A DNA stretch of 64,000 nt, from NCBI GenBank assembly GCA_050015355.1, contig JBEKBO010000011.1, positions 1-64,000 on the forward strand, read 5' to 3'. The notes below the pieces were generated by a model. That model searched no databases. It saw only the letters and a list, made by a program, of their open reading frames with translations, and had not been told where the DNA came from. Source of the stretch: CAWBRT01 sp050015355. Its GTDB lineage: Bacteria > Acidobacteriota > Terriglobia > Terriglobales > Acidobacteriaceae. Below, piece after piece: positions 16,072 through 24,686 of the stretch (positions are counted from its first letter, which is position 1; every line of letters begins with the position of its first letter). Position numbers and translations under genes: made by a program.

Positions 16072-17880
16072 TTAACCGCCTTTTTGTTCCAACTCCGCCC
16101 AGCGAGCGTAGAGGTCGTCCACCACCTTCTGCGCGGCGAGCATCTCTGCCTCCGCGGCCAGCAGGCGTGGCGCATCGGAGACGATCGCCGGATCCTCAAA
16201 GGCGCCGCGTTTCGCCGCCAGCGCCTGCTCGGCGTCGGCGATGCGTTGCTCAATGGTCGCAAACTCGCGTGCTTCCAGATAGGAAAGCTTCTTTTTTCCG
16301 GACGAGGTCGCGGCGGGCGCGGTTGGAGTGCGATCTCGCCGCCGGGACTCAGCCACCAACGACTGCTTGCGTGCTCTCTGCCATGCGTCCCATTGCGAGT
16401 AGTCGGCGAAGCGCTCGGCCGCGCCCATGCCGTCGAGTCCTAACACCACCGTGGAAACGCGGTCCAACAGGTAGCGATCGTGGGTTACCATCACCAGCGC
16501 GCCGCGATACTCAAGCAGGCTTTCTTCCAGAATCTCCAGCGTTTGTATATCGAGGTCGTTGGTAGGCTCATCCAGCAGGAGCACGTCAGCCGGCTCAAGC
16601 ATCAGCTTGGCGATGAGAATGCGGGCGCGCTCGCCGCCGGAGAGCCGCGACACCGGCTGGTTGAGTTGTTCGGCGGTGAACAGAAAGCGCGACGCCCACG
16701 AGGCGACGTGAATCACACGCTCGCCATACACGACGAAGTCGCTGTCGGGCGCCAACGCACGCGCCAGCGTCAGCGTGGGATCGATGTCGCGGTTCTGATC
16801 GAAGTGCACGATACGCAGCGAGTCGGCACGGCGAATCTCTCCCGTCGATGGCGGCAGATCACCGCGCAACAGGCGCAGCAAAGTGGTTTTCCCGCTGCCG
16901 TTTGGCCCGACCAATCCGACGCGCATGCCGGCGGTGACGATGAAGTCGAGGTCCTCGAACAGCGCACGTTCGCCGATTCGAAAGCTCACCTTGCGCATTT
17001 CGATCAGGCGCTTGGTCTTGCGATCGGTGGCGGAGAAATCGATCTTGGCGGAGGCGCTGCGCGCCCGCGCATCCATGTCCGCCAGTTCGCGGATAAGGTC
17101 CTGCGCTTTGTCGATACGCGCCTTCGCCTTCGTGGTGCGTGCCTTGGCACCGTGCCGTAGCCACTCGATCTCACTGCGCACGCGGTTTTCTAGCGCTTCC
17201 TGCCGTTTCGCCTGCGCTTCCAGAAATTCCTCTTTCTTCTCCAAAAAGGCGCTGTAGTTGCCGGCGACGCGAAAAACGCCTTCCGGATAAAGGCGGTTCA
17301 GTTCGACAATCGAAGTGGCGGCGTTTTCCAGGAAGTAGCGGTCGTGACTGACAACCACGCAGGCGAACGGCGCGCTTTGCAGCAAGCCTTCGAGCCACTC
17401 AATGCCGTCCAGATCGAGATGGTTGGTCGGCTCGTCCAGCAGCAGAATGTCGGGCTCCTGCACCAGGGCCTCGGCGATCACTACGCGCTTGCGCCAGCCA
17501 CCGGATAGCGCCGTGGCATCCGCATTGAAGTCGTCGAATCCCACGCGGCCCAGCGTCTCTGCAACGCGGCCCTCCCATTCCGCGTGCGGTACGCCGGCCG
17601 CCCGCAGCGCACGTTGAATGATCGAGCGGACGGTCTCGCCCGGGGCAAATTGCGACTCCTGCGCAATGTAGCTGAGGCGGGCAAGCTTGCGGACGGCGAT
17701 CTCGCCGCTGTCCGGCGGCACGCGCCCGATCAGGATTTGCAGCAGTGTCGATTTGCCGGAGCCGTTCGGCCCGATCAGGCCAATGCGATCGCCTTCAGCG
17801 ACGGTGAACCAGACGTTCTGGAACAGAGGCGCCGCTCCGAATGCCTTCGACAGGCCCTGGGCATTAAGGATGGGAGGCAA
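16072..17880 (-). CDS. ABC-F family ATPase (Uup-like)
   Basis: A soluble protein of 602 residues with two ABC nucleotide-binding domains in tandem and no membrane segments. First domain: Walker A GLIGPNGSGKSTLLQ, signature LSGGWRKRV, Walker B DILLLDEPTNHLDL. Second domain: GLVGPNGSGKTTLLR, LSGGERARI, DVLLLDEPTNDLDI. The linker (YSAFLEKKEEFLEAQAKRQ and following basic helices) is the ABC-F P-site tRNA-interaction motif region, and the C-terminus is a Uup-like coiled coil (IADAEQALAAKRGAFEDPAI). ABC-F proteins act on ribosomes to resolve stalls. It stands alone, flanked on both sides by repeats. Confidence 0.94.
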   Translation of the reverse strand: MPPILNAQGLSKAFGAAPLFQNVWFTVAEGDRIGLIGPNGSGKSTLLQILIGRVPPDSGEIAVRKLARLSYIAQESQFAPGETVRSIIQRALRAAGVPHAEWEGRVAETLGRVGFDDFNADATALSGGWRKRVVIAEALVQEPDILLLDEPTNHLDLDGIEWLEGLLQSAPFACVVVSHDRYFLENAATSIVELNRLYPEGVFRVAGNYSAFLEKKEEFLEAQAKRQEALENRVRSEIEWLRHGAKARTTKAKARIDKAQDLIRELADMDARARSASAKIDFSATDRKTKRLIEMRKVSFRIGERALFEDLDFIVTAGMRVGLVGPNGSGKTTLLRLLRGDLPPSTGEIRRADSLRIVHFDQNRDIDPTLTLARALAPDSDFVVYGERVIHVASWASRFLFTAEQLNQPVSRLSGGERARILIAKLMLEPADVLLLDEPTNDLDIQTLEILEESLLEYRGALVMVTHDRYLLDRVSTVVLGLDGMGAAERFADYSQWDAWQRARKQSLVAESRRRDRTPTAPAATSSGKKKLSYLEAREFATIEQRIADAEQALAAKRGAFEDPAIVSDAPRLLAAEAEMLAAQKVVDDLYARWAELEQKGG

Positions 17881-17910
17881 AGGGAACCGTCATCTCCAAA
17901 TAGACCTAAC

Positions 17911-18105
17911 AGGCTGCTGAAAAACTGTTCTCCGAGGTGTCATCCTGAGCGCAGCCGGGGTCCCCGGCGACGGCCGCTTTTGCCGTTGCTGGGGTGGAGG
18001 AGCGAAGGATCTGCTGTTTGTGCGTGCTGAACAAAAGCAGATCCTTCGGTCGCGCAAAACCGGCGCGACCTCAGGATGACACTGCGACGAGTTTTTCAGC
18101 AGCCT
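17911..18105. repeat. Complete hairpin repeat unit (MITE/REPIN-like)
   Basis: Almost the whole segment is an imperfect inverted repeat. The ends are AGGCTGCTGAAAAACT and AGTTTTTCAGCAGCCT. Further in, GTGTCATCCTGAG pairs with CTCAGGATGACAC and GAAGGATCTGCT with AGCAGATCCTTC, around a short centre. There is no coding content. Relatives with the same end sequence lie at 15669-16071, 34515-34760 and 44375-44460. It has the structure of a small non-autonomous element. Confidence 0.85.
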
Positions 18106-18627
18106 CCTAATGAAGAATAACAGGGCAAGGCGCTGGCTTCCGAGCACATGCGCCTGTTGCGGGCGTGTCGTCGCCAATCTTTGGCTTCCTCAACGGGGTG
18201 AATCGATCCATGGAAACGTGCCGATTCCAAACACCCATCTACCCTGGCTGGATGTCGTACACGCCGCCGATTTCCCGAAATGGTCCAGAGACCAGAAGCA
18301 CGCAATCGCGGCCCTCAAGGAAGCAGATCGTCTCCTGGATCGCGAAACCGCTTTCGCGCTACCCAAAAGTGGCAGGATTCCGTGCGGCCTGTAACTCGGG
18401 CACAATCGCGAGAAGCGCTTATCGCCAGATAAGCGGAGGCGTTGAGGTACAACGGTAATAACAAGCAGGAGCGAGGTAGCCCGACGGAGAATCCCCGCCG
18501 TTGTTTTTGAGACATTTATGTGTTATTTCTTTTCGCTGCTCCAGACAGTTGGAATTATTTCTGTTAAGCACCTGGGGAACGTGTGCGGTTCGAGATAGGA
18601 AAAAATTTGAGTGGGAGGAATAGCGAG
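18106..18627. other. Intergenic region before the Liv operon
   Basis: No gene I can support lies between the repeat and the livK-like start. Short open frames on both strands have no protein-like composition. The last 60 bases contain the livK ribosome site (gtgggaggaatagcgag). The promoter of the transporter operon is expected here, but no clear -35/-10 pair stands out. Confidence 0.4.
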
Positions 18628-19902
18628 ATGGCATCGAGAAGTTTCGTCAGAGTTTTATCCGCCGCATTATCGTTGTTGCTGATCTTGGTTTGTTCCGTGG
18701 CCGCGCAAACACCACCGAAGGTCATCAAAATCGGCGCAGTCTATCCGCTGACCGGCAATATCGCTTCAACCGGTCTGGATTGCAAGAGGGGCGTCGATCT
18801 GGCGGTGGATATCATTAACGGGAAATACGATCTTGACCTCCCCTTGGCAAAGACCGCGGGGCTGCCGAACCTGGGAGGCGCAAAGATCGAGATTGTGTAT
18901 GCCGATACCAAGGGGGACCCGAGAAACGGCATGTCCGAGGCCGAAAGGTTGATCACCTCGGAAAAAGTAGTTGCCATGATCGGGGCCTACCAGAGTGCCG
19001 TTACGAAAACCGCCAGCCAGATTACCGAAAGGCTGAAGATTCCATACGTGTGTTCGGATTCTTCCTCTCCCACACTAACGGACAGAGGATATAAGTATTT
19101 TTACAGGGTTAGCCCCCACGACGATATTTTTGCCCGCGACCAGTTCCAGTTCCTGAAGGACCTGGAAAAGAAGACCGGACAGAAAGTCCAGACCGTTGCT
19201 GTGCTTTACGAGAATACGGAATTCGGCTCGCAGGCCGGCAAGGCCTACAAGAGATTTGCCGCGGAATTCGGGTACAAAGTCGTTGCTGATATAACGTACT
19301 CGGCCAACGCAACGGACGTGACCAGCGAAGTGAGCAAGCTCATCGTGAGCAAACCGGACGTTTTGATGCACGCTTCGTATATCACGGATGCCATTCTCTT
19401 TACCAAGACTTTCAAGGAAAAGGGCTTTCAACCCAAAGGCATTTTGACGATGGCGGGTTATATCGAGCCGGGCTACCTGGATGCGATAAAAGCCGATGGC
19501 AACTACGTAATTGTCCGGTCAACCTTTGCCCTCGATCTGGGCAAGAATAAACCGCTCGTGACCAAGGTCAACACCCTTTTCAAAAAGAAATATGGCATAG
19601 ACATGAGTGAAAACGCCGCTCGGAGCTTCATGGCCCCATTTGTTGTTGCCGACGCCATCAACCGGGCGAAGTCCACGGATCCGGAAGCTATGGTAAAAGC
19701 GCTGAATGAGACCAATATAACCGGCAACCAGGTTCTTTACCCGTGGCAGGGGATCAAGTTCGACCCGCAATCTCACCAGAACATCTACGCGCGGGGAACG
19801 CTGGTGCAGGTCCTTAATCAGGAATATATAACGGTCTGGCCTTTTGACGCGGCTTCGAAGCCGGTAGTTTGGCCGTTCCCGGAGTGGAAAGGTAGAAAGT
19901 AG
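18628..19902 (+). CDS. livK: Branched-chain-amino-acid-type ABC substrate-binding protein
   Basis: A 424-residue periplasmic binding protein of the LivK/type I (Peripla_BP_6) family. Signal peptide VRVLSAALSLLLILVCSVAA is followed by IKIGAVYPLTGNIASTGLDC, the usual start of the fold, and by IGAYQSAVTKTASQITERL and VAVLYENTEFGSQAGKAY. The ligand may be an amino acid, but this family also binds amides, aromatic acids and other carboxylates. ATG 18628 has a strong ribosome site; the frame to 18583 does not. First gene of a six-gene plus-strand run ending in a LarA-type gene. Confidence 0.92.
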   Translation: MASRSFVRVLSAALSLLLILVCSVAAQTPPKVIKIGAVYPLTGNIASTGLDCKRGVDLAVDIINGKYDLDLPLAKTAGLPNLGGAKIEIVYADTKGDPRNGMSEAERLITSEKVVAMIGAYQSAVTKTASQITERLKIPYVCSDSSSPTLTDRGYKYFYRVSPHDDIFARDQFQFLKDLEKKTGQKVQTVAVLYENTEFGSQAGKAYKRFAAEFGYKVVADITYSANATDVTSEVSKLIVSKPDVLMHASYITDAILFTKTFKEKGFQPKGILTMAGYIEPGYLDAIKADGNYVIVRSTFALDLGKNKPLVTKVNTLFKKKYGIDMSENAARSFMAPFVVADAINRAKSTDPEAMVKALNETNITGNQVLYPWQGIKFDPQSHQNIYARGTLVQVLNQEYITVWPFDAASKPVVWPFPEWKGRK

Positions 19903-19917
19903 GAGCGGAGCCGATCC

Positions 19918-20778
19918 ATGCCTGATCAATTGCTTCAGCAGCTTGTCGATGGTTTATTAATCGGCCTGATGTATTCACTGGTCGCCATCGGCTTGACGCT
20001 TATCTGGGGTGTCATGAACATCGTGAATTTTGCCCACGGCGAATTCCTGATGCTCGGCATGTTCACGTCGTTCTGGCTCTTTACCCTGTACGGCATCGAC
20101 CCCATATTTTCGATTCCCATATGTTTTGTCGGGATGTTTATCATGGGCACGCTGATCTACCGCTTCATTGTGAGCAAGGTGATGAAGGGTCCCATGCTGG
20201 CCCAGTTGGTAGTGACATTCGGAGTAAGTATCTTTATCTCCAATCTGGCTGTTTTCTTCTGGACACCGGATTTCCGGCTATTGCCGGCAACCATGCTCCA
20301 GGGTACGTGGCAAGTCGGCGGTATCACTCTCAGTGTTCCCAAAGTTGCGGCTTCCGTAGGGAGCATTATCGCTTCTGTCTGCGTGTTGATTTTCATGACA
20401 AGGACGATAACAGGCAAGGCGATTCTGGCGACCGAGATGGACCGCGATGCGGCTCTGCTCATGGGAATCAATACTGAGCGCATCAACTCTCTTTCTTTTG
20501 GAATCGGCACGGCCCTCGTCGGAGTAGCGGGGGCCTTTTTATCCACTTACTACTATATTTATCCCCAAGTGGGAGGCCTGTTCGGGACTATCGCTTTTTG
20601 TGTCGTGGCCCTTGGCGGGTTTGGCAGCATTGAGGGGGCATTTATCGCTGGAATACTGGTAGGGTTGGCGCAGACGTTAGGTGGTTTCTTCTTTGACCCG
20701 TCTTACAAGTACGCCATTGTCTTCAGTATATATCTCATAACAATCTGGATAAGGCCGAAAGGGCTCTTGGGATGGTAA
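19918..20778 (+). CDS. livH: Liv-type ABC permease, LivH-like
   Basis: A 286-residue integral membrane protein with about eight helices. The family signature MYSLVAIGLTLIWGVMNIVN, then FAHGEFLMLGMF, is at the N-terminus, and VALGGFGSIEGAFIAGILVG with the EAA-like coupling loop near MDRDAALLMGINTERIN follows. It forms the transmembrane channel with LivM. It starts 15 bases after livK and ends 3 bases before livM. Confidence 0.94.
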   Translation: MPDQLLQQLVDGLLIGLMYSLVAIGLTLIWGVMNIVNFAHGEFLMLGMFTSFWLFTLYGIDPIFSIPICFVGMFIMGTLIYRFIVSKVMKGPMLAQLVVTFGVSIFISNLAVFFWTPDFRLLPATMLQGTWQVGGITLSVPKVAASVGSIIASVCVLIFMTRTITGKAILATEMDRDAALLMGINTERINSLSFGIGTALVGVAGAFLSTYYYIYPQVGGLFGTIAFCVVALGGFGSIEGAFIAGILVGLAQTLGGFFFDPSYKYAIVFSIYLITIWIRPKGLLGW

Positions 20779-20781
20779 TGC

Positions 20782-21762
20782 ATGCGTAATTTCACTGTTC
20801 GGCAGGTTATTGCTGGAGTTGCCACCCTATTGCTGCTCATTGCCTTTCCCCTGGTTATCAGCCAGTCCGTTCATATTCACGTCATGATCCTTGTGTTCAT
20901 GTTCGGAATGCTGGGAGTAGCATGGAACATCATGGGCGGCTATGCCGGTATGTTTTCTTTCGGGCAAGCTGCCTTTTTCGGCATTGGCGCTTATACTTCT
21001 TCCTATTTGTCAGTTGCCCATGGGGTCAACCCTTGGATAGGGCTCGTCGCCGGGGGTTGCGCCGCCGCTCTGGTGGCGGCAGCTATTGGATATCCCTGTT
21101 CCAGCCTGAGGGGCCACTATTTTGCGATCGCCAGTATCGCATTTGCTGAAATCGTCAGGATCGTCTTCAACAACTGGCAAACGGTAGGGGCGGCGGAAGG
21201 ACTGACGTTGTCCATGCAGAACGAATCCTTCGCCAATTTTTTGTTCAACTCTTCGAAACTGCCTTATTACTACATAATGCTTGCCTTTCTTCTGTTGTCT
21301 CTGGCTGTTTGTTATTTTGTAGCCACTTCGAAAATGGGATACTACTTCCGCGCAATCAAGGAGAGTCATAAGATTGCGGAAGTCATGGGCGTTAATGTCG
21401 TTTTGTACCGTCTTATGGCTATTATGATAAGCGCCTTCCTGAGCGCCATGGCAGGCACATTTTACGCTCAGTATGTTCTTTATATCGATCCCGGAAGTGT
21501 CATGGTTCTCGCTACATCTGTCCAGATTGTTCTCATCTCGATGCTGGGAGGAGCGGGAAGCATAATGGGGCCGGTGATCGGCGCGGCTATACTGATACCT
21601 GCATCGGAATACACGCGTATCACTCTCGGTTACAAGGGAACGGGCGTGGACATGCTGATATATGGGCTATTGATCACTCTGATTTCCATGTACTACCCCG
21701 ACGGGGTCTGGAAGCTTTTGTCCAAGATAGGCGGGAAGACGAGGAGGTCCGTTAACTCGTAG
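20782..21762 (+). CDS. livM: Liv-type ABC permease, LivM-like
   Basis: A 326-residue permease with about ten helices. Hallmarks are AWNIMGGYAGMFSFGQAAFF near the start, the coupling loop FRAIKESHKIAEVMGVNV and MLGGAGSIMGPVIGAAIL. It pairs with the LivH-like permease. The 138-base gap to the ATP-binding gene has no other gene but could carry an internal promoter or processing site. Confidence 0.94.
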   Translation: MRNFTVRQVIAGVATLLLLIAFPLVISQSVHIHVMILVFMFGMLGVAWNIMGGYAGMFSFGQAAFFGIGAYTSSYLSVAHGVNPWIGLVAGGCAAALVAAAIGYPCSSLRGHYFAIASIAFAEIVRIVFNNWQTVGAAEGLTLSMQNESFANFLFNSSKLPYYYIMLAFLLLSLAVCYFVATSKMGYYFRAIKESHKIAEVMGVNVVLYRLMAIMISAFLSAMAGTFYAQYVLYIDPGSVMVLATSVQIVLISMLGGAGSIMGPVIGAAILIPASEYTRITLGYKGTGVDMLIYGLLITLISMYYPDGVWKLLSKIGGKTRRSVNS

Positions 21763-21900
21763 AAGGTGGCACCTCTCATCCCTCGGCCATAATGGGCCGG
21801 GCTAGTTCCTGGCAGGAAAAGGAGAGAGCCTCCAGAAAGCAACCATGCCAGATCGTACAATTGCTTCAATGGAGCTCCGGAGAATCTCGGGAAAACTGAA

Positions 21901-22641
21901 ATGAACAAGGCACTCTGTTTGAATGTCGCCGGGTTGTCCAAACGGTTCGGCGGCCTGGCTGCAAACAACGATATCCACTTCTCCGTGGAGGAAGGGGAAA
22001 TCGTCAGCGTTATCGGTCCCAACGGGGCTGGGAAATCAACCCTGTTCAATTGCGTAACTGGCTTCTACAAGCCTGACGGCGGCCACGTCTCTTTTTTCGG
22101 CAAGGATATAACACGCATGCGGTCCGACAAGGTCTGCAACCTTGGTATCGCGCGCACCTTCCAGATTGTAGAGGTGATCAGCGACATGACGGTCCTCGAG
22201 AACGTGGCGACGGGTGCGTTGCTACGTTATCGCCGGATCGGACCGGCCATGGAAAAGGCCGGCGAGATACTGAAATTCGCTGGTCTTTATGAAAAGAGAA
22301 ATTTTCTCGCGACGGAGCTGACCATCGCCGATAAAAAGAGGTTGGAGGTCTCCATGGCGCTGGCCACCCAACCGCGGTTGCTCATGCTGGACGAAGCCAT
22401 GGCCGGACTCACTAAAGTCGAGTTGCGGGAGATCCTCGATCTTATCAGGAAAATCCGGGACGAAGGGATGACGCTGGTCATAGTCGAGCACGTGATGGAA
22501 GCTGTCATGCAGATATCCGACCGTGTAGTTGTCCTGAACAGCGGCAAAAAAATCATGGAGGGGACGCCGAAAGAAGTGTGCTCGGACCGGGAAGTCATTC
22601 AAGCCTATCTGGGGGAAAAGTACAGTGCTCACATTGAATAA
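21901..22641 (+). CDS. livG: Liv-type ABC ATP-binding protein, LivG-like
   Basis: A 246-residue cytoplasmic ATPase: Walker A VIGPNGAGKSTLFNCVTGF, the LivG-specific insert SFFGKDITRMRSDKVCNLGI with ARTFQI, Walker B LLMLDEAMAGLTKVE and switch His in VIVEHVMEAVMQ. The signature region reads ELTIADKKRLEV, where LSYG or LSGG is more usual, so it is somewhat divergent. It energises uptake with LivF. Confidence 0.93.
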   Translation: MNKALCLNVAGLSKRFGGLAANNDIHFSVEEGEIVSVIGPNGAGKSTLFNCVTGFYKPDGGHVSFFGKDITRMRSDKVCNLGIARTFQIVEVISDMTVLENVATGALLRYRRIGPAMEKAGEILKFAGLYEKRNFLATELTIADKKRLEVSMALATQPRLLMLDEAMAGLTKVELREILDLIRKIRDEGMTLVIVEHVMEAVMQISDRVVVLNSGKKIMEGTPKEVCSDREVIQAYLGEKYSAHIE

Positions 22642-23329
22642 TGTCTCCGTAGGCTACAAAGGGCTCCCGGCTGTTCAGGATATTTCTTTCAGGATCGACA
22701 AGGGAGAGATAGTCAGCCTTATCGGTTCCAACGGCGCCGGAAAATCCACCATAGTCAAAACCATTGCGGGTCTTCTTCATCCCTGGAAAGGGGAAGTTCT
22801 GTTCAAGGATGCCCCGATTCATCAGACCCAGCCTTATGAAATCGTGAAGATTGGCATCTCCATGGTCCCTGAGGGCAGGAGACTCTTCGGCCGGCTGTCT
22901 GTTCTTGATAATCTCCTCTTAGGAGCCTATGCCGTCCGCTCCAAGGCGGACGTCGAAAAGTATCTACAAAGCGTCTTCGATCTGTTTCCCATATTGAAGG
23001 AACGGCAGGGACAGCGCTCCGAGACTTTCAGCGGCGGAGAGCAGCAGCAACTGGCGATTGGGCGGGGACTCATGTCGAACCCCTCGCTACTTATACTGGA
23101 TGAGCCGTCGCTAGGACTTGCGCCGAAACTGGTCTCGGAAATTTTCAGCATCGTCAAGGACATCAACGCCCGCGGCGTCACGGTTTTGCTTGTCGAGCAG
23201 AATGTCTATGAGGCCCTCGATATTTCCGCCCGTGCCTATGTGCTTCAAACCGGCCGCATCGTCATGGAGGGGCAAGGGCAGGAATTGCTGAAGAGCGATA
23301 TGGTTCGAGAGGCGTACCTCGGTATGTGA
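22625..23329 (+). CDS. livF: Liv-type ABC ATP-binding protein, LivF-like
   Basis: A 234-residue ATPase: Walker A LIGSNGAGKSTIVKTIAGL, the MVPEGRRLFGRLSVLDNL segment typical of LivF, signature FSGGEQQQLAIGRGL, Walker B LILDEPSLGLAP, switch VLLVEQNVYEAL. It starts with GTG at 22625, inside the end of livG (17-base overlap), so the two ATPases are translationally coupled. Confidence 0.94.
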   Translation: MLTLNNVSVGYKGLPAVQDISFRIDKGEIVSLIGSNGAGKSTIVKTIAGLLHPWKGEVLFKDAPIHQTQPYEIVKIGISMVPEGRRLFGRLSVLDNLLLGAYAVRSKADVEKYLQSVFDLFPILKERQGQRSETFSGGEQQQLAIGRGLMSNPSLLILDEPSLGLAPKLVSEIFSIVKDINARGVTVLLVEQNVYEALDISARAYVLQTGRIVMEGQGQELLKSDMVREAYLGM

Positions 23330-23342
23330 ATGGAGGCCAGAT

Positions 23343-24632
23343 ATGAATATCAATATGATGTATGGAAAAACCGGACTGTCTCTTGATCTTCCTAGGGATA
23401 TAGACGTTACGCTGATCCAAAAAAAGGCCATGCCCGTCCTCCCGGAGCCTGAGGCAGCTATCAAGGCCGCCTTTGCGAATCCGGTGAACGGCAAAACGCT
23501 GCGTGATGAGGCGAAGGGCTGCCGCAGTTGTTGCATCCTCATCTGTGACATTACCCGGCCTGTACCGAATGGCCCTTTTCTAACTCCACTGATCAAGGAG
23601 CTGATCCAGGCTGGAATCGCCTCAGCTTCCATCACGGTTCTCGTTGCAACCGGTCTCCACAGGCCGAATGAAGGAGATGAGCTTCGTGAACTGGTCGGAA
23701 ACGACTGGGTCCTCGGTGCCGTCACCGTCGCCAACCATTTTGCCCGGCGAGATGAGGATCATGAATACATAGGTACTACATCGAACGGCATCGAAGCCCG
23801 GATCGACCGCCGCTTTCTCCAGGCCGATCTCCGCATCGTCGTCGGGCTGGTGGAGCCCCATTTCATGGCTGGTTATTCCGGAGGCAGAAAAATTGTCGCC
23901 CCGGGCGTTGCCCATGAAACGACGATCCGCTCGTTCCACTGTGCGCGGGTCCTGGAGGATTACCGGTCGGCAAACTGTGTTATCGAGGGCAATCCTCTGC
24001 ACGCCGCCCAGATCGAGATAGTGCACATGGTGGGAAGGTGCCTGGCTGTCAATACGGTCATCGATGAGGAGCGTCGGATATCCTTTGTCAATTTCGGCGA
24101 AATCGAAGCGAGTCACCTGGAAGCGGTTTCATTCATGCGGCCCTATGCGGAGGTCCGCCTGGACACCAAATTCAAGACCGTCGTGACCAGTTCCGCGGGT
24201 TACCCGCTGGATAAGACTTATTACCAGACAGTCAAGGGAATGGTGGGCGCCATCGACATACTTGAGCCGGGCGGTAACCTCATCATTGTTTCCGCATGTT
24301 CCGAGGGAATTGGATCGCCCGAATATGCTGAAGCGCAAAAGTGCCTCACTAGCCAGGGACCTGAAAAGTTTCTCCGTGGAATCATCGGGAAAAAGTACGC
24401 CGCTATCGATGAATGGGAGACGGAGATGCAGGTCAAGGCCATGAAAAAAGCCAATATTTTTCTTTACACCGACGGGCTGACGAAAGACCAGCAGGCACTT
24501 ACAGGAGTCACCGTGATCGAGTCGCCATTGGCCTGTGTCATGGAGAGTGTGAAGGCACATAACGATTGTCGTGTGGCCGTTATCCCTGAAGGGCCTTATG
24601 TGATCCCGCTCTCCTGCAGCAGACCCTTATAA
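23343..24632 (+). CDS. LarA-family (nickel-pincer-dependent) racemase/epimerase
   Basis: A 429-residue member of the lactate racemase LarA (DUF2088) family. Residues needed in Lactobacillus LarA are all in place, one position lower: H106 (GLHRPN), H173 (EPHFMAGYSGG), K183 (GGRK, the Lys that binds the pyridinium nickel-pincer cofactor) and H199 (IRSFH, nickel ligand). DITRPVP near residue 69 is also as in the family. Family members racemise lactate or epimerise other 2-hydroxy acids. Thirteen bases after livF, it most likely acts on the imported compound. The cofactor genes (larB, larC, larE) are not in this window. Confidence 0.88.
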   Translation: MNINMMYGKTGLSLDLPRDIDVTLIQKKAMPVLPEPEAAIKAAFANPVNGKTLRDEAKGCRSCCILICDITRPVPNGPFLTPLIKELIQAGIASASITVLVATGLHRPNEGDELRELVGNDWVLGAVTVANHFARRDEDHEYIGTTSNGIEARIDRRFLQADLRIVVGLVEPHFMAGYSGGRKIVAPGVAHETTIRSFHCARVLEDYRSANCVIEGNPLHAAQIEIVHMVGRCLAVNTVIDEERRISFVNFGEIEASHLEAVSFMRPYAEVRLDTKFKTVVTSSAGYPLDKTYYQTVKGMVGAIDILEPGGNLIIVSACSEGIGSPEYAEAQKCLTSQGPEKFLRGIIGKKYAAIDEWETEMQVKAMKKANIFLYTDGLTKDQQALTGVTVIESPLACVMESVKAHNDCRVAVIPEGPYVIPLSCSRPL

Positions 24633-24686
24633 AGGCCTGGCCAGCCTCGAACTATTCTCCACGCACCTGTAGGAATCCAAACACGC

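Noticed and set aside
15669..16262. Long N-terminal extension of the Lrp/AsnC frame
   Set aside because: The extension is low-complexity Arg/Pro-rich and lies over the hairpin repeat; Lrp proteins start at the ATG at 15668.
18110..18458. Plus-strand frames after the ABC-F gene
   Set aside because: No conserved motif, no ribosome site and overlapping alternatives in all frames.
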